This document shows, piece by piece, positions 1 through 7,859 of a DNA stretch of 64,000 bases (position 1 is the first letter of the stretch; every line of letters begins with the position of its first letter). This stretch comes from CAVORD01 sp963698535 (GTDB lineage Bacteria > Bacteroidota > Bacteroidia > Bacteroidales > VadinHA17), in the NCBI GenBank assembly GCA_963698535.1, contig CAVORD010000006.1, positions 1 to 64,000 on the forward strand, given 5' to 3'. A model generated the notes under the pieces. That model ran no database searches. It saw only the letters and a list, made by a program, of their open reading frames with translations, and was not told the origin of the DNA. A program made the position numbers and the translations under genes.

Positions 1-267
1 AGGGTTCAGGTGCTCACCTCATCTTCCAAATTATCGATTACCCAATTAAGGCAGAGGACGGGTATAAACCTTCCCGATGAACTTTTAATAATCCAATCCG
101 GGAATCTCTATAAACACCAGGTAGGACGAACTACGGATTACAAAAGTGCCGTCAGCCTGAAGGACAGAATAGTGCTGGCAGGATTGAAAGGTGCTTTTGT
201 TGTGGCTTTTATTGAGGACGAACCGGCAACAATAGAAGAGGCCTTGAAAGTTTCAGGCAATAACTAG
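1..267 (+). CDS. SPOR-domain protein, C-terminal fragment (5' end outside window)
   Basis: The frame is open from the first base and begins RVQVLTSS, the typical opening strand of a SPOR (sporulation-related, peptidoglycan-binding) domain. Further on, LYKHQVGRTTDYKSAVSLK followed by GAFVVAF matches the second half of that fold. Only the last 88 residues or so are visible. In Bacteroidota such tails commonly close N-acetylmuramoyl-L-alanine amidases, so an envelope enzyme binding denuded septal glycan is plausible, but the catalytic part lies outside the window. A start at base 10 (GTG) would cut into the domain, so I treat the gene as 5'-truncated by the window edge. Its TAG stop overlaps the stop of the convergent smpB in the shared tetranucleotide CTAG. 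Confidence 0.75.
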   Translation, partial: RVQVLTSSSKLSITQLRQRTGINLPDELLIIQSGNLYKHQVGRTTDYKSAVSLKDRIVLAGLKGAFVVAFIEDEPATIEEALKVSGNN

Positions 268-719
268 CGGTGTAGTCTGTCCATCTCCCTTTTTGCATCC
301 TTCTGCTTAAGAACCTGACGATGATCGTACTCTTTCCTCCCTTTGGCCAGAGCAATCTCTGTCTTGGCAAGACCACGGTCATTAATAAAAAGCTTGGTCA
401 TAACGATCGTTAAGCCCGTCTCCTTAACCTTCCTTTCCAGCTTCCGCAGTTCTTTGCCGTTAAGAAGCAACTTCCTCTCTCTTAAAGGGTCGTGGTTGAA
501 CAGGTTACCCCACCAGTATTCGGCGATATGCATTCCTTTGACGAAAAGCTCGCCCCTTACAAAATGGCAGTACGAATCGATGAGTGATGCCTTCCCCAGT
601 CTTATCGATTTGATCTCGGTTCCGGTTAACATGATGCCTGCAATATACTTTTCAAGAAATTCGAAATTATGACTCGCCTTCTTGTTCCTTATAACAATAT
701 TTGCCGTTTCCTTTCTCAC
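264..719 (-). CDS. smpB: SsrA-binding protein SmpB
   Basis: This is the 151-residue partner of tmRNA in trans-translation; it binds the tRNA-like domain of SsrA and brings it to stalled ribosomes. The length is normal for the family. Recognisable stretches are the N-terminal NKKASHNFEFLEKYIAGI, the GTEIKSIRLGKASLIDSYC core, and the basic C-terminal tail GRKEYDHRQVLKQKDAKREM, which enters the decoding centre. It lies 5 nt downstream of the Yip1-like gene on the same strand, so the two are probably co-transcribed. Its stop codon overlaps that of the convergent SPOR gene. No ssrA gene is visible in the window. Confidence 0.97.
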   Translation of the reverse strand: MRKETANIVIRNKKASHNFEFLEKYIAGIMLTGTEIKSIRLGKASLIDSYCHFVRGELFVKGMHIAEYWWGNLFNHDPLRERKLLLNGKELRKLERKVKETGLTIVMTKLFINDRGLAKTEIALAKGRKEYDHRQVLKQKDAKREMDRLHR

Positions 720-724
720 TGAGA

Positions 725-1306
725 TCAGGCGAATATGCTGAAATAAAGAGTATCCATAAGGCCGTGCAGCAGCTTGTCAAGGATCACATATACTATTATC
801 AAAGAAAAGGAGGTGGCAATTATCAGAGGAAGCTTTTTGTGTTCCGGAGGATTAAGCATCTTATCCATCCCCACCCAGAAGATATAAAGTCCGTAAAGAC
901 TGAGTATGTTAACAAAGATCAGTGACTCAAAAAGCCTGCTTACTATCTGTGTGACAAGAAAAGGTGCCAGTGAATAGTTGATGAGTTTGAACGATACGGT
1001 AAAACTTCTTTCCAGATCCAGCGCATGACATATTTCTGAAAGAACCAGGGTTGAAATATTTATTGCAAGATAGAGAAGCACCACATATGTCAGTCCCTGA
1101 AGCACCGGGTAAACAAGATTAAGATCATTATGTGTGAAGAAAAATGATCCCAGCATGCTTGACAGTCCCACCAGGGTTATCAGCGGAAAGAAATAGCTGC
1201 TCCTGACATCACCAATTGGCCTGTTCTCAGAATGGATAATCGCCCAGGCTTTATCCGGGTTAATTATAATATATGTCAGCCTCTGATATAAAAACCTGAA
1301 GTCCAT
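725..1306 (-). CDS. Yip1-family multispanning membrane protein
   Basis: A 193-residue, strongly hydrophobic protein with about five predicted transmembrane helices. It has a short cytoplasmic N-terminus with the sequence NPDKAWAIIHSE, a common entry motif of bacterial Yip1 domain proteins (an 'NP.kaW..I' signature precedes the first helix). The molecular function of bacterial Yip1 proteins is not established. It lies directly upstream of smpB with a 5-nt gap, suggesting one transcript, and is divergent from miaA with a 66-nt spacer that must hold both promoters. An alternative name would simply be 'conserved membrane protein'. Confidence 0.7.
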   Translation of the reverse strand: MDFRFLYQRLTYIIINPDKAWAIIHSENRPIGDVRSSYFFPLITLVGLSSMLGSFFFTHNDLNLVYPVLQGLTYVVLLYLAINISTLVLSEICHALDLERSFTVSFKLINYSLAPFLVTQIVSRLFESLIFVNILSLYGLYIFWVGMDKMLNPPEHKKLPLIIATSFSLIIVYVILDKLLHGLMDTLYFSIFA

Positions 1307-1372
1307 ATTACACCTTTATTGCGGGGCAAAATTAAGCAATTTTATCTTATCTTTTCGCCTCATTAGTTTCAA

Positions 1373-2308
1373 GTGGAAAATATAGTGGAGAACAGTAACT
1401 ATAATATGCTCGTTATTACCGGACCAACAGCTACCGGTAAGACCAGGCTGGCTGCAATGGTTGCCCGGGAGATAAATGGAGAAATAATAAGTGCCGACTC
1501 AAGACAGGTATACCGGTCAATGACCATAGGGACAGGCAAAGACATTGAGGACTATACGATCGATGGGGTGACAGTGCCTTATCATTTGATCGACATATGC
1601 GACCCTGGATACAAGTACAACCTGTTCGAATATCTGAGCGACTTCAGGGAGGTATATTCTGAGATAGTGAGCCGCGGAAACTATCCGTTACTGTGCGGTG
1701 GATCAGGGCTTTATGTTGAGTCAGTGATCAAGAACTATAAGCTTGTAAGGGTGCCTCCCGACTATGAACTGAGGAAGGAGCTTGAGAAGAAAGAGCTTGC
1801 TGAACTTACTGAAATGCTTTCAGGATACAGGGCTTTGCACAATGTTTCCGATACCGACTCTGTGAAAAGAGCTGTCAGGGCTATTGAGATAGAGATGGCA
1901 AAAGCAGAAGGTAATGTTGAGGACATCACTCCCGGAGAAAGCAATCCTCTGATCTTCGTTGTTGAAATCGACAGGGAGATGAGAAGGGAACGAATAAGTA
2001 AAAGGCTGGAAAAGCGACTGGGTGAAGGTATGATCGAAGAGGTGGAGAAACTTCTTGCGGCAGGGGTGGAGGCCGACACCCTTATCTATTACGGGCTGGA
2101 GTATAAGTTCATTACACAATATCTGAAAGGGGAATTATCATACAGCAATATGGTATGGGGCCTTGAGACAGCCATCCACCAGTTTGCAAAAAGACAGATG
2201 ACATGGTTCCGGGGCATGGAGAGGAGGGGGATAAAGGTGAACTGGCTCGATGGCGCCCTGCCCGACAACGAGAAGGTTGAAGTTATACTCAATGCATTAA
2301 AAAAATAG
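1373..2308 (+). CDS. miaA: tRNA dimethylallyltransferase MiaA
   Basis: Transfers a dimethylallyl group to N6 of A37 in tRNAs reading UNN codons. The P-loop GPTATGKT lies at residues 17-24. The catalytic/substrate segment ISADSRQVYR follows near residue 40, then the GTGK motif and GGSGLYVES. Also visible are YYGLEYK and the late RQMTWFRGM tRNA-contact motif. Length (311 residues) is normal. The first in-frame start is GTG at 1373; an ATG at 1406 would remove 11 residues and still keep the P-loop, so the start is not settled. A TATCTTTT sequence at 1348-1355 resembles the Bacteroidota -7 element (7 of 8). A bidirectional terminator follows the stop. Confidence 0.97.
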   Translation: MENIVENSNYNMLVITGPTATGKTRLAAMVAREINGEIISADSRQVYRSMTIGTGKDIEDYTIDGVTVPYHLIDICDPGYKYNLFEYLSDFREVYSEIVSRGNYPLLCGGSGLYVESVIKNYKLVRVPPDYELRKELEKKELAELTEMLSGYRALHNVSDTDSVKRAVRAIEIEMAKAEGNVEDITPGESNPLIFVVEIDREMRRERISKRLEKRLGEGMIEEVEKLLAAGVEADTLIYYGLEYKFITQYLKGELSYSNMVWGLETAIHQFAKRQMTWFRGMERRGIKVNWLDGALPDNEKVEVILNALKK

Positions 2309-2336
2309 AGCCGGAATAAAATCCCGGCCCCTTTTT
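2300..2336. terminator. bidirectional intrinsic terminator between miaA and the S9 peptidase
   Basis: An 8-bp stem (GCCGGAAT with ATCCCGGC, one mismatch) around a 3-nt loop at 2310-2328 is followed by CCCTTTTTC on the plus strand. Read on the minus strand the same stem is followed by a TATTTTTTT tract. It can therefore end both converging transcripts. A second GC-rich hairpin (2342-2369) lies between it and the S9 gene but has no T tract. Confidence 0.7.
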
Positions 2337-2383
2337 CAATATTCCCGGCCTGGTTATTGGCCGGAATCTTATCTCTTAACTCA

Positions 2384-4450
2384 TCATTCATCAATCTTCA
2401 GGTAGGTGTCGAGCCACCTGAAGAACTCCTTCTGCCATATTATGGCATCGTGAGGGTTGGTAACGAAGTGAGATCCGTCGTGGAAGAAGAGTAATCGTGA
2501 AGGTATTCCCCTAAGCTGTGCTGCCTGGAAGGCCTCCATGCTCTGGGTATAAGGTATCCTGTAGTCCTGCTCTCCCGTGATGATCATTATTGGTGCGGTC
2601 CATTTGTCAACCAGCAGATGGGGTGAATAGTCATAGCTCTTGGGTTTTTCCCAGTAAGGGCCTTCTATATCCTTGTTTGCAAACCACAGCTCTTCGGTGG
2701 TGCCATACCACGATTCGAAGTTGAACATTCCGCAATGTGATATCAGCGCCTTGAAGCGTCCGTTGTGTATGCCGGCGAGGTAGAATACTGAATATCCTCC
2801 ATAACTGGCACCAACAGCACCCAGCCTCTCCTTGTCGACGAATGGTTCTTCTGCCATTGCGTCGATGGCATCAAGATAATCCTGCATGTTCAATCCGCCA
2901 TAATCACCTGATATCTGCTCGGTCCATTCCGAACCAAAACCGCTGTTACCTCTTCTGTTGGGAGCAACAACGATATATCCGTTGGCAGCCATGATCTGGT
3001 AGTTCCATCTGTACGACCAGCCTTGTCCCAACGCACCCTGCGGTCCTCCTTTGCAATAAAGAAGAGCAGGATATTTCTTTGCGGGATCGAAGTCAGGCGG
3101 GTAGATAACCCACATCTGAAGATCCTTCTTATCCTTGGTCTTAATATATCTCTCTTCTACCTTACCCATCTTTATCTTCTCGAAGATGGGAGCGTTTACA
3201 TTAGTAAGCTCTGCGATCTGTCCGGTGCCCATATCAATTCTGACAACCTCTGTGGGTGACGACATCGACATCTTGCCTCCGGCCAGAACACCGTTACCCA
3301 GTGTCAAAGGACCAATGTCGTGGACGCCGGAGGTTATCTGTTTCACTTCACTGCTGTTAAGGTCGATGGTAAATACCTGCTGTGTTCCAAGATAGGGCGA
3401 GGTGAATACGATCTGGTCTTCACTGAGCCATATGAAGTTGGAAACATCAAAGTCCCATCCTTTTGACGCCCATGTTGAACTGCCGGAAGGAATGTCATAT
3501 ACCATTAGACGCTCAAGATCAGACTCATAACCAGCCTCTTCCATGCTCATATAGGCGATCTTGGTGCCGCCGGGAGAGAAGACAGGTACTTTATCATATC
3601 CCATGGCTCCGTTGGTAATATTAATTATTCCTCCTGTCTCTGTGTCGAGAAGAAAGATGTCGCTGTTGGTACTTACAGCATCGGCTTTGCCATTAAGCAA
3701 CTTACATGTATAGGCCAGTGTTTTGCCATCGTTATTCCATGCTATCTCAGCACCATCGAAATATGGTGCCAGAGGCGTTTCAAATCTCTGATCCAGCATA
3801 AAATCCTTCTCATCATTTACGCTCTTGCCATCGAATGATGCTACAAAAAGATGCGAATAGGAATAGTCATGCCAGTAGTCCCAATGACGATACATCAGAT
3901 CATCAATGATCCTCATATTAGCCTTGTCGAGATTGTACTTTTCATTAGGTGTCTCATCGAGTTTAACTCTTCTTGTGAACCATATCTTGTTATCAGTTGG
4001 AGAGATTGCCCAGTTCTCAAAATTCTCGAGTCCGGAAACTTCGACTGGAGAAGAGCCATCAGCATTCATTACCCAAAGGCTTCCTTTTGAGGTATATGCT
4101 ATCTTCTTGCCATCCGATATCCATTGCGGAGAAGAGCCACCATCGGGGGTTAGCAGGACCGGATCACCGCCTTCAGCCGGAATCGAATAAATAACCGTCC
4201 TTCTGGCTTCAGTTGGTATATCATATATGGTAACGGTATAAAGGACTATCTTTCCATCGGGCGAAATAGCTATGGTGCCAACACGTCCGAATTTCCAGAG
4301 TATCTCAGGGGTAAGCAACCCGTCAGATGCCTCCTTTTGTGTAAGGCTGGTATTAAATTCAGGCTTTGCCTGTTCAGGAGCCTTTGTGGATGTGCATGCT
4401 CCTATAAGAACCAGCAGGATCAGGGATGTAAAAAAGTTTACTTTTCTCAT
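2384..4450 (-). CDS. S9-family prolyl oligopeptidase-type peptidase, lipoprotein
   Basis: A 688-residue serine peptidase, probably periplasmic or surface-anchored. The N-terminus is a lipoprotein signal ending LIGAC. The middle is a beta-propeller of TolB/WD40-like repeats (for example SPQWISDGKKIAYTS and VPVFSPGGTKIAYMS). The C-terminal alpha/beta hydrolase domain has the nucleophile motif GASYGGYS (Ser about 549), an Asp in TGEQDYRIPY (about 629) and a His in DGSHF (about 661), so the triad is complete. Members are acylaminoacyl- or dipeptidyl-peptidases that trim oligopeptides. It follows recA by 26 nt on the same strand and may be the last gene of a bcp-recA-peptidase transcript. Confidence 0.92.
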   Translation of the reverse strand: MRKVNFFTSLILLVLIGACTSTKAPEQAKPEFNTSLTQKEASDGLLTPEILWKFGRVGTIAISPDGKIVLYTVTIYDIPTEARRTVIYSIPAEGGDPVLLTPDGGSSPQWISDGKKIAYTSKGSLWVMNADGSSPVEVSGLENFENWAISPTDNKIWFTRRVKLDETPNEKYNLDKANMRIIDDLMYRHWDYWHDYSYSHLFVASFDGKSVNDEKDFMLDQRFETPLAPYFDGAEIAWNNDGKTLAYTCKLLNGKADAVSTNSDIFLLDTETGGIINITNGAMGYDKVPVFSPGGTKIAYMSMEEAGYESDLERLMVYDIPSGSSTWASKGWDFDVSNFIWLSEDQIVFTSPYLGTQQVFTIDLNSSEVKQITSGVHDIGPLTLGNGVLAGGKMSMSSPTEVVRIDMGTGQIAELTNVNAPIFEKIKMGKVEERYIKTKDKKDLQMWVIYPPDFDPAKKYPALLYCKGGPQGALGQGWSYRWNYQIMAANGYIVVAPNRRGNSGFGSEWTEQISGDYGGLNMQDYLDAIDAMAEEPFVDKERLGAVGASYGGYSVFYLAGIHNGRFKALISHCGMFNFESWYGTTEELWFANKDIEGPYWEKPKSYDYSPHLLVDKWTAPIMIITGEQDYRIPYTQSMEAFQAAQLRGIPSRLLFFHDGSHFVTNPHDAIIWQKEFFRWLDTYLKIDE

Positions 4451-4476
4451 TACTTATCTGTTTCTGTTACAACTAT

Positions 4477-5487
4477 CTATTTTTTTGGAATGGCCAGTTG
4501 CTCTTTTACCTTCAACTTTAATTCTTCCATTAATTCAGGGTTATCCTCAAGTATCTGCTTGACGGCGTCGCGCCCCTGACCAAGTTTGGTGTCGCCATAG
4601 CTGAACCAGGAACCACTCTTCTTGATGATATTGAAGTCGACACCCATGTCAATTATCTCCCCTATCTGGGATATGCCCACACCATACATTATATCGAAGT
4701 CGGCCTTTCTGAATGGCGGCGCCAGTTTGTTCTTCACCACCTTAACCCTTGTCCTGCTTCCCACTACCTCTTCACCATCTTTTATCTGACTTACCCTTCT
4801 TATATCGATCCTTACTGAAGCATAGAACTTAAGAGCGTTACCACCGGTTGTTGTTTCGGGATTGCCGAACATGATGCCGATCTTCTCCCTTAACTGGTTA
4901 ATAAAAATTAATGTTGTATTGGTCTTGTTTATGTTGGCAGTAAGCTTACGAAGAGCCTGCGACATTAATCTGGCCTGAAGTCCCATCTTTGAGTCGCCCA
5001 TCTCTCCCTCTATCTCAGCCTTGGGAGTAAGAGCGGCTACTGAGTCAATTACAACAATATCGAGGGCTCCTGATCTGATAAGGTGATCGGCTATCTCCAG
5101 AGCCTGTTCTCCATTATCCGGCTGTGAGATCAAAAGATTCTCTATGTCGACACCAAGCTTCGAAGCATAGAACCTGTCGAAGGCATGCTCTGCGTCGATC
5201 ATGGCAGCAATACCTCCCTGTTTCTGGGCCTCGGCGACAGCATGTATTGCCAGTGTTGTCTTACCTGATGACTCCGGGCCGAAGATCTCGATCACCCTCC
5301 CGCGCGGGAATCCTCCCACCCCGAGAGCAGAATCAAGACCGATAGATCCGGTTGAAATTACCTGTATATCCGCGATAGGGTTGTCGCCAAGCTTCATAAT
5401 TGTTCCGCGGCCAAAATCTTTTTCGATCTTGCCAAGGGTAACCTCCAAAGCTTTTAGCTTCTCTTTGTTAATCTCTTTACGTTCCAT
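4477..5487 (-). CDS. recA: recombinase RecA
   Basis: Strand-exchange ATPase for homologous recombination and SOS activation. Walker A GPESSGKT is at residues 70-77, Walker B is LDIVVIDSVAAL, and the DNA-binding loop INQLREKIGIMFGNPETTTGG is intact. At 336 residues it is typical for Bacteroidota, with a C-terminus that is less acidic than that of E. coli. The ATG start at 5487 gives a standard N-terminal helix. It sits 13 nt downstream of bcp and upstream of the S9 peptidase. No LexA-type operator was recognised upstream. Confidence 0.99.
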   Translation of the reverse strand: MERKEINKEKLKALEVTLGKIEKDFGRGTIMKLGDNPIADIQVISTGSIGLDSALGVGGFPRGRVIEIFGPESSGKTTLAIHAVAEAQKQGGIAAMIDAEHAFDRFYASKLGVDIENLLISQPDNGEQALEIADHLIRSGALDIVVIDSVAALTPKAEIEGEMGDSKMGLQARLMSQALRKLTANINKTNTTLIFINQLREKIGIMFGNPETTTGGNALKFYASVRIDIRRVSQIKDGEEVVGSRTRVKVVKNKLAPPFRKADFDIMYGVGISQIGEIIDMGVDFNIIKKSGSWFSYGDTKLGQGRDAVKQILEDNPELMEELKLKVKEQLAIPKK

Positions 5488-5500
5488 ATAGTTTTTGTGA

Positions 5501-5965
5501 TTATTTTCCTGTTAATTCAAAAATCTGGTTGCTGTGTCCGGCAGTATTGACTTTGCTGATTATCTTTTCAATGATTCCCTTCTCATCGATAATAAATGTA
5601 GTCCTTAAAACGCCCATGTAAGATCTTCCGTACATCTTCTTTTCTGCCCATACTCCATAGTCTGACAGGATCTTTTTCTCAGTGTCAGCTATCAGGGGGA
5701 AAGGGAGTGAGTGTTTGGCTATAAAGCCTTTGTGCGATTTTTCGGAGTCAGGACTAACACCGATAACGGAATAACCCCCGGCCAGAAATTTATTGTAATT
5801 ATCCCGCAGGTCGCAGGCCTCAGCCGTGCATCCCGAAGTGTTGTCTTTAGGATAAAAATAGAGGACGAGTTTCTTCCCCTTAAAATCGTTTAAAGTAATG
5901 GGTTGACCATCCTGGTTAAGACCTTCAAAATAAGGTGCTTTAGAACCCTCAGTAAGTGCAGACAT
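5501..5965 (-). CDS. bcp: thioredoxin-dependent peroxiredoxin, Bcp/PrxQ type
   Basis: Reduces peroxides through a reactive cysteine. The motif PKDNTSGCTAEACDLRDN gives a peroxidatic Cys46 and a likely resolving Cys51 five residues on, the atypical 2-Cys PrxQ arrangement. The Arg in RTTFIID completes the active site. I place the start at the ATG at 5965 (154 residues, MSALTEGSKAP), because the upstream in-frame extension to 6046 encodes hydrophobic residues not found in the family. It is the first gene of the bcp-recA-S9 row. The protein should protect an anaerobe against low-level oxidative stress. Confidence 0.93.
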   Translation of the reverse strand: MSALTEGSKAPYFEGLNQDGQPITLNDFKGKKLVLYFYPKDNTSGCTAEACDLRDNYNKFLAGGYSVIGVSPDSEKSHKGFIAKHSLPFPLIADTEKKILSDYGVWAEKKMYGRSYMGVLRTTFIIDEKGIIEKIISKVNTAGHSNQIFELTGK

Positions 5966-6131
5966 ATCTGTATAATAATTAGATAGATGTAAAAATACAA
6001 AGATTAACCTGCATTTTGAAGCAATTGAAAGGATTATTATTAACAAGGTACCCTCTTAATCCTATACTTTAACCTAACCTTGGTTATTAGTCATTTTTCT
6101 TCTGTTCCTACACTCTTTTTTATTATTTTAG

Positions 6132-6605
6132 GTGACTACTAACAATAGTTCTATGACAAGGGAAGAGATACTGAAAAAACATGCACCGCTCAAGGAGAAT
6201 ATACTTATGATCCTTCATGACCTGCAGAACAATAATCCGGATAACTGGCTGTCGAAAGATGACCTTGGTGCCGTTGCAGCACATCTTAATACAACCCTTA
6301 GCTCTGTTCTGGGGGTTGCCACATACTACTCAATGTACAGCATTGAGCCACGGGGTAAGATCATTATAAGGGTGTGCAATTCTCCTGTTTGCAATATGGT
6401 AGGATCGGAAGGTATTATTGAGACTCTGAAAAGAACCCTGGGAATAGAGATAGGGGAGACCACCGCGGATGGTCTTTTTACCCTGGAACTGACGGAGTGC
6501 CTTGGCCGATGCGCTGCAGCACCCGGACTGATAGCAAATGAAGATTTTCACGGGGTACTTGATGAGAAGCGGGTTGAACAACTGATTGATAAACTAAAGA
6601 GATAG
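6132..6605 (+). CDS. NuoE-like [2Fe-2S] subunit of a NAD-linked formate dehydrogenase
   Basis: A thioredoxin-fold subunit carrying one [2Fe-2S] cluster. The four ligands are visible as VCNSPVC (Cys82, Cys87) and ECLGRC (Cys123, Cys127). The N-terminal helical part (about residues 8-70) matches the NuoE helical bundle. It passes electrons to the FMN subunit encoded 3 nt downstream. The frame starts at GTG 6132; an ATG at 6153 would remove seven residues and is equally plausible. With the next two genes it forms a compact operon. Because the third gene is formate dehydrogenase rather than a membrane complex, this is a soluble Fdh diaphorase arm and not complex I. Confidence 0.92.
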   Translation: MTTNNSSMTREEILKKHAPLKENILMILHDLQNNNPDNWLSKDDLGAVAAHLNTTLSSVLGVATYYSMYSIEPRGKIIIRVCNSPVCNMVGSEGIIETLKRTLGIEIGETTADGLFTLELTECLGRCAAAPGLIANEDFHGVLDEKRVEQLIDKLKR

Positions 6606-6608
6606 TCC

Positions 6609-7859
6609 ATGATACAGGAAAAGAGGATAACACTCAAAAATGTAGGCAAGATAAATCCTGAAAAGATTGAGGATTATATTGCTGCCGGAGGATACCGGTC
6701 GGCGGAGAAGGCTATCAAGATGGATCATGTGAAGGTTATCGACGAGATGGTCAACTCAAGCCTCAGGGGCAGAGGGGGTGCCGGTTTCTCGGCCGGACTG
6801 AAGAATAAATTTACCAGCGAGGGATGCCTGCGCTGTGCACAGAAGTATGTGGTTTGTAATGCCGATGAAGGAGAACCGGGAACCTTTAAGGACCGGATCA
6901 TTATGGAGAGCGACCCGCATATGCTTATCGAGGGTATCATTATTGCCTCGCACGCTATTGGTGCAACGAAGGCATATATCTACATAAGAGCCGAATACTA
7001 CCTTTCCATTAAAAGGCTGCAGAAGGCTATCGATGATGCCCGGGCAAAGAATTTTCTGGGTGAGAAAATATTTGGAACATACTCATACCTCGATATTGAG
7101 ATCAGGCTGGGCGCCGGCAGTTATCTGTGCGGCGAAGAACTTACCTTGCTCGAATCGCTTGAGGGTAAGAGAGGCTATCCCAGAATTAAGCCGCCGTTCC
7201 CGGCAGAAAAGGGGCTTTACGGATTTCCTACCCTCGTAAATAATGTGGAGACCCTGGCAACACTCCCCTCCATTATTGAGATGGGTGCAGAGGAATACTC
7301 GAAAATAGGATTGGAAGGATCACCCGGAACAAAGATCTTTACTGTAAGCGGTGACGTTAAGAAGCCAGGATACTATGAGACGGAAATGGGGGTTACTTTC
7401 CGGCAGATAATTGATGATCTGGCAGGAGGTATGAAGGATGGGATGGAGATGAAAGCAGTGCTTGTGGGTGGTGCCGCCGGAACATTTATAGATGATTCGG
7501 TACTTGATACTCCAACAGGTTACGATTCACTGAAAGAGAAGGGCGCAACACTGGGCTCGGGAGCAGTGATTGTTATGGGCCATGAGAGATCGATCCACAA
7601 AATGACACTCTCCATACTTGAGTTCTTTAAGCATGAATCGTGCGGGAAATGTATACCATGCAGAGTGGGTACCGCACAACTGCTCAGGATGGTGGAAGAG
7701 TCCGGCGAGAATGGTGGTCTGACTACAACTCTTCTTGATGAGTTGGTTACAGAGGCAGAATATATTGCCAAAAACTCATTATGCCCCCTTGGGCAGTCGC
7801 CAATTCTGCCATTGGGAAGCCTTAAACGATATTTTTACGATAACACAAAACTAAAGTGA
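6609..7859 (+). CDS. NuoF-like NADH/FMN subunit of the formate dehydrogenase complex
   Basis: This 416-residue flavoprotein binds FMN, NAD(H) and one [4Fe-4S] cluster. The nucleotide-binding glycine-rich stretch is LRGRGGAGFSAG, followed by the FMN motif CNADEGEPGTFKDR. The SLBB domain lies around residues 240-290. The cluster ligands are Cys345, Cys348 and Cys351 in SCGKCIPC plus Cys392 in SLCPLGQ. It lacks the extra N-terminal 2Fe-2S and C-terminal ferredoxin domains of hydrogenase HydB-type subunits, so it resembles plain NuoF or FdsB. The gene is 3 nt from the NuoE-like gene, and its TGA overlaps the ATG of fdhA (TGATG), which indicates translational coupling and a fixed stoichiometry. 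Confidence 0.94.
   Translation: MIQEKRITLKNVGKINPEKIEDYIAAGGYRSAEKAIKMDHVKVIDEMVNSSLRGRGGAGFSAGLKNKFTSEGCLRCAQKYVVCNADEGEPGTFKDRIIMESDPHMLIEGIIIASHAIGATKAYIYIRAEYYLSIKRLQKAIDDARAKNFLGEKIFGTYSYLDIEIRLGAGSYLCGEELTLLESLEGKRGYPRIKPPFPAEKGLYGFPTLVNNVETLATLPSIIEMGAEEYSKIGLEGSPGTKIFTVSGDVKKPGYYETEMGVTFRQIIDDLAGGMKDGMEMKAVLVGGAAGTFIDDSVLDTPTGYDSLKEKGATLGSGAVIVMGHERSIHKMTLSILEFFKHESCGKCIPCRVGTAQLLRMVEESGENGGLTTTLLDELVTEAEYIAKNSLCPLGQSPILPLGSLKRYFYDNTKLK

Noticed and set aside
343..672. Plus-strand 109-codon frame opposite smpB
   Set aside because: Shadow of smpB; hydrophobic mix without signal and no family resemblance.
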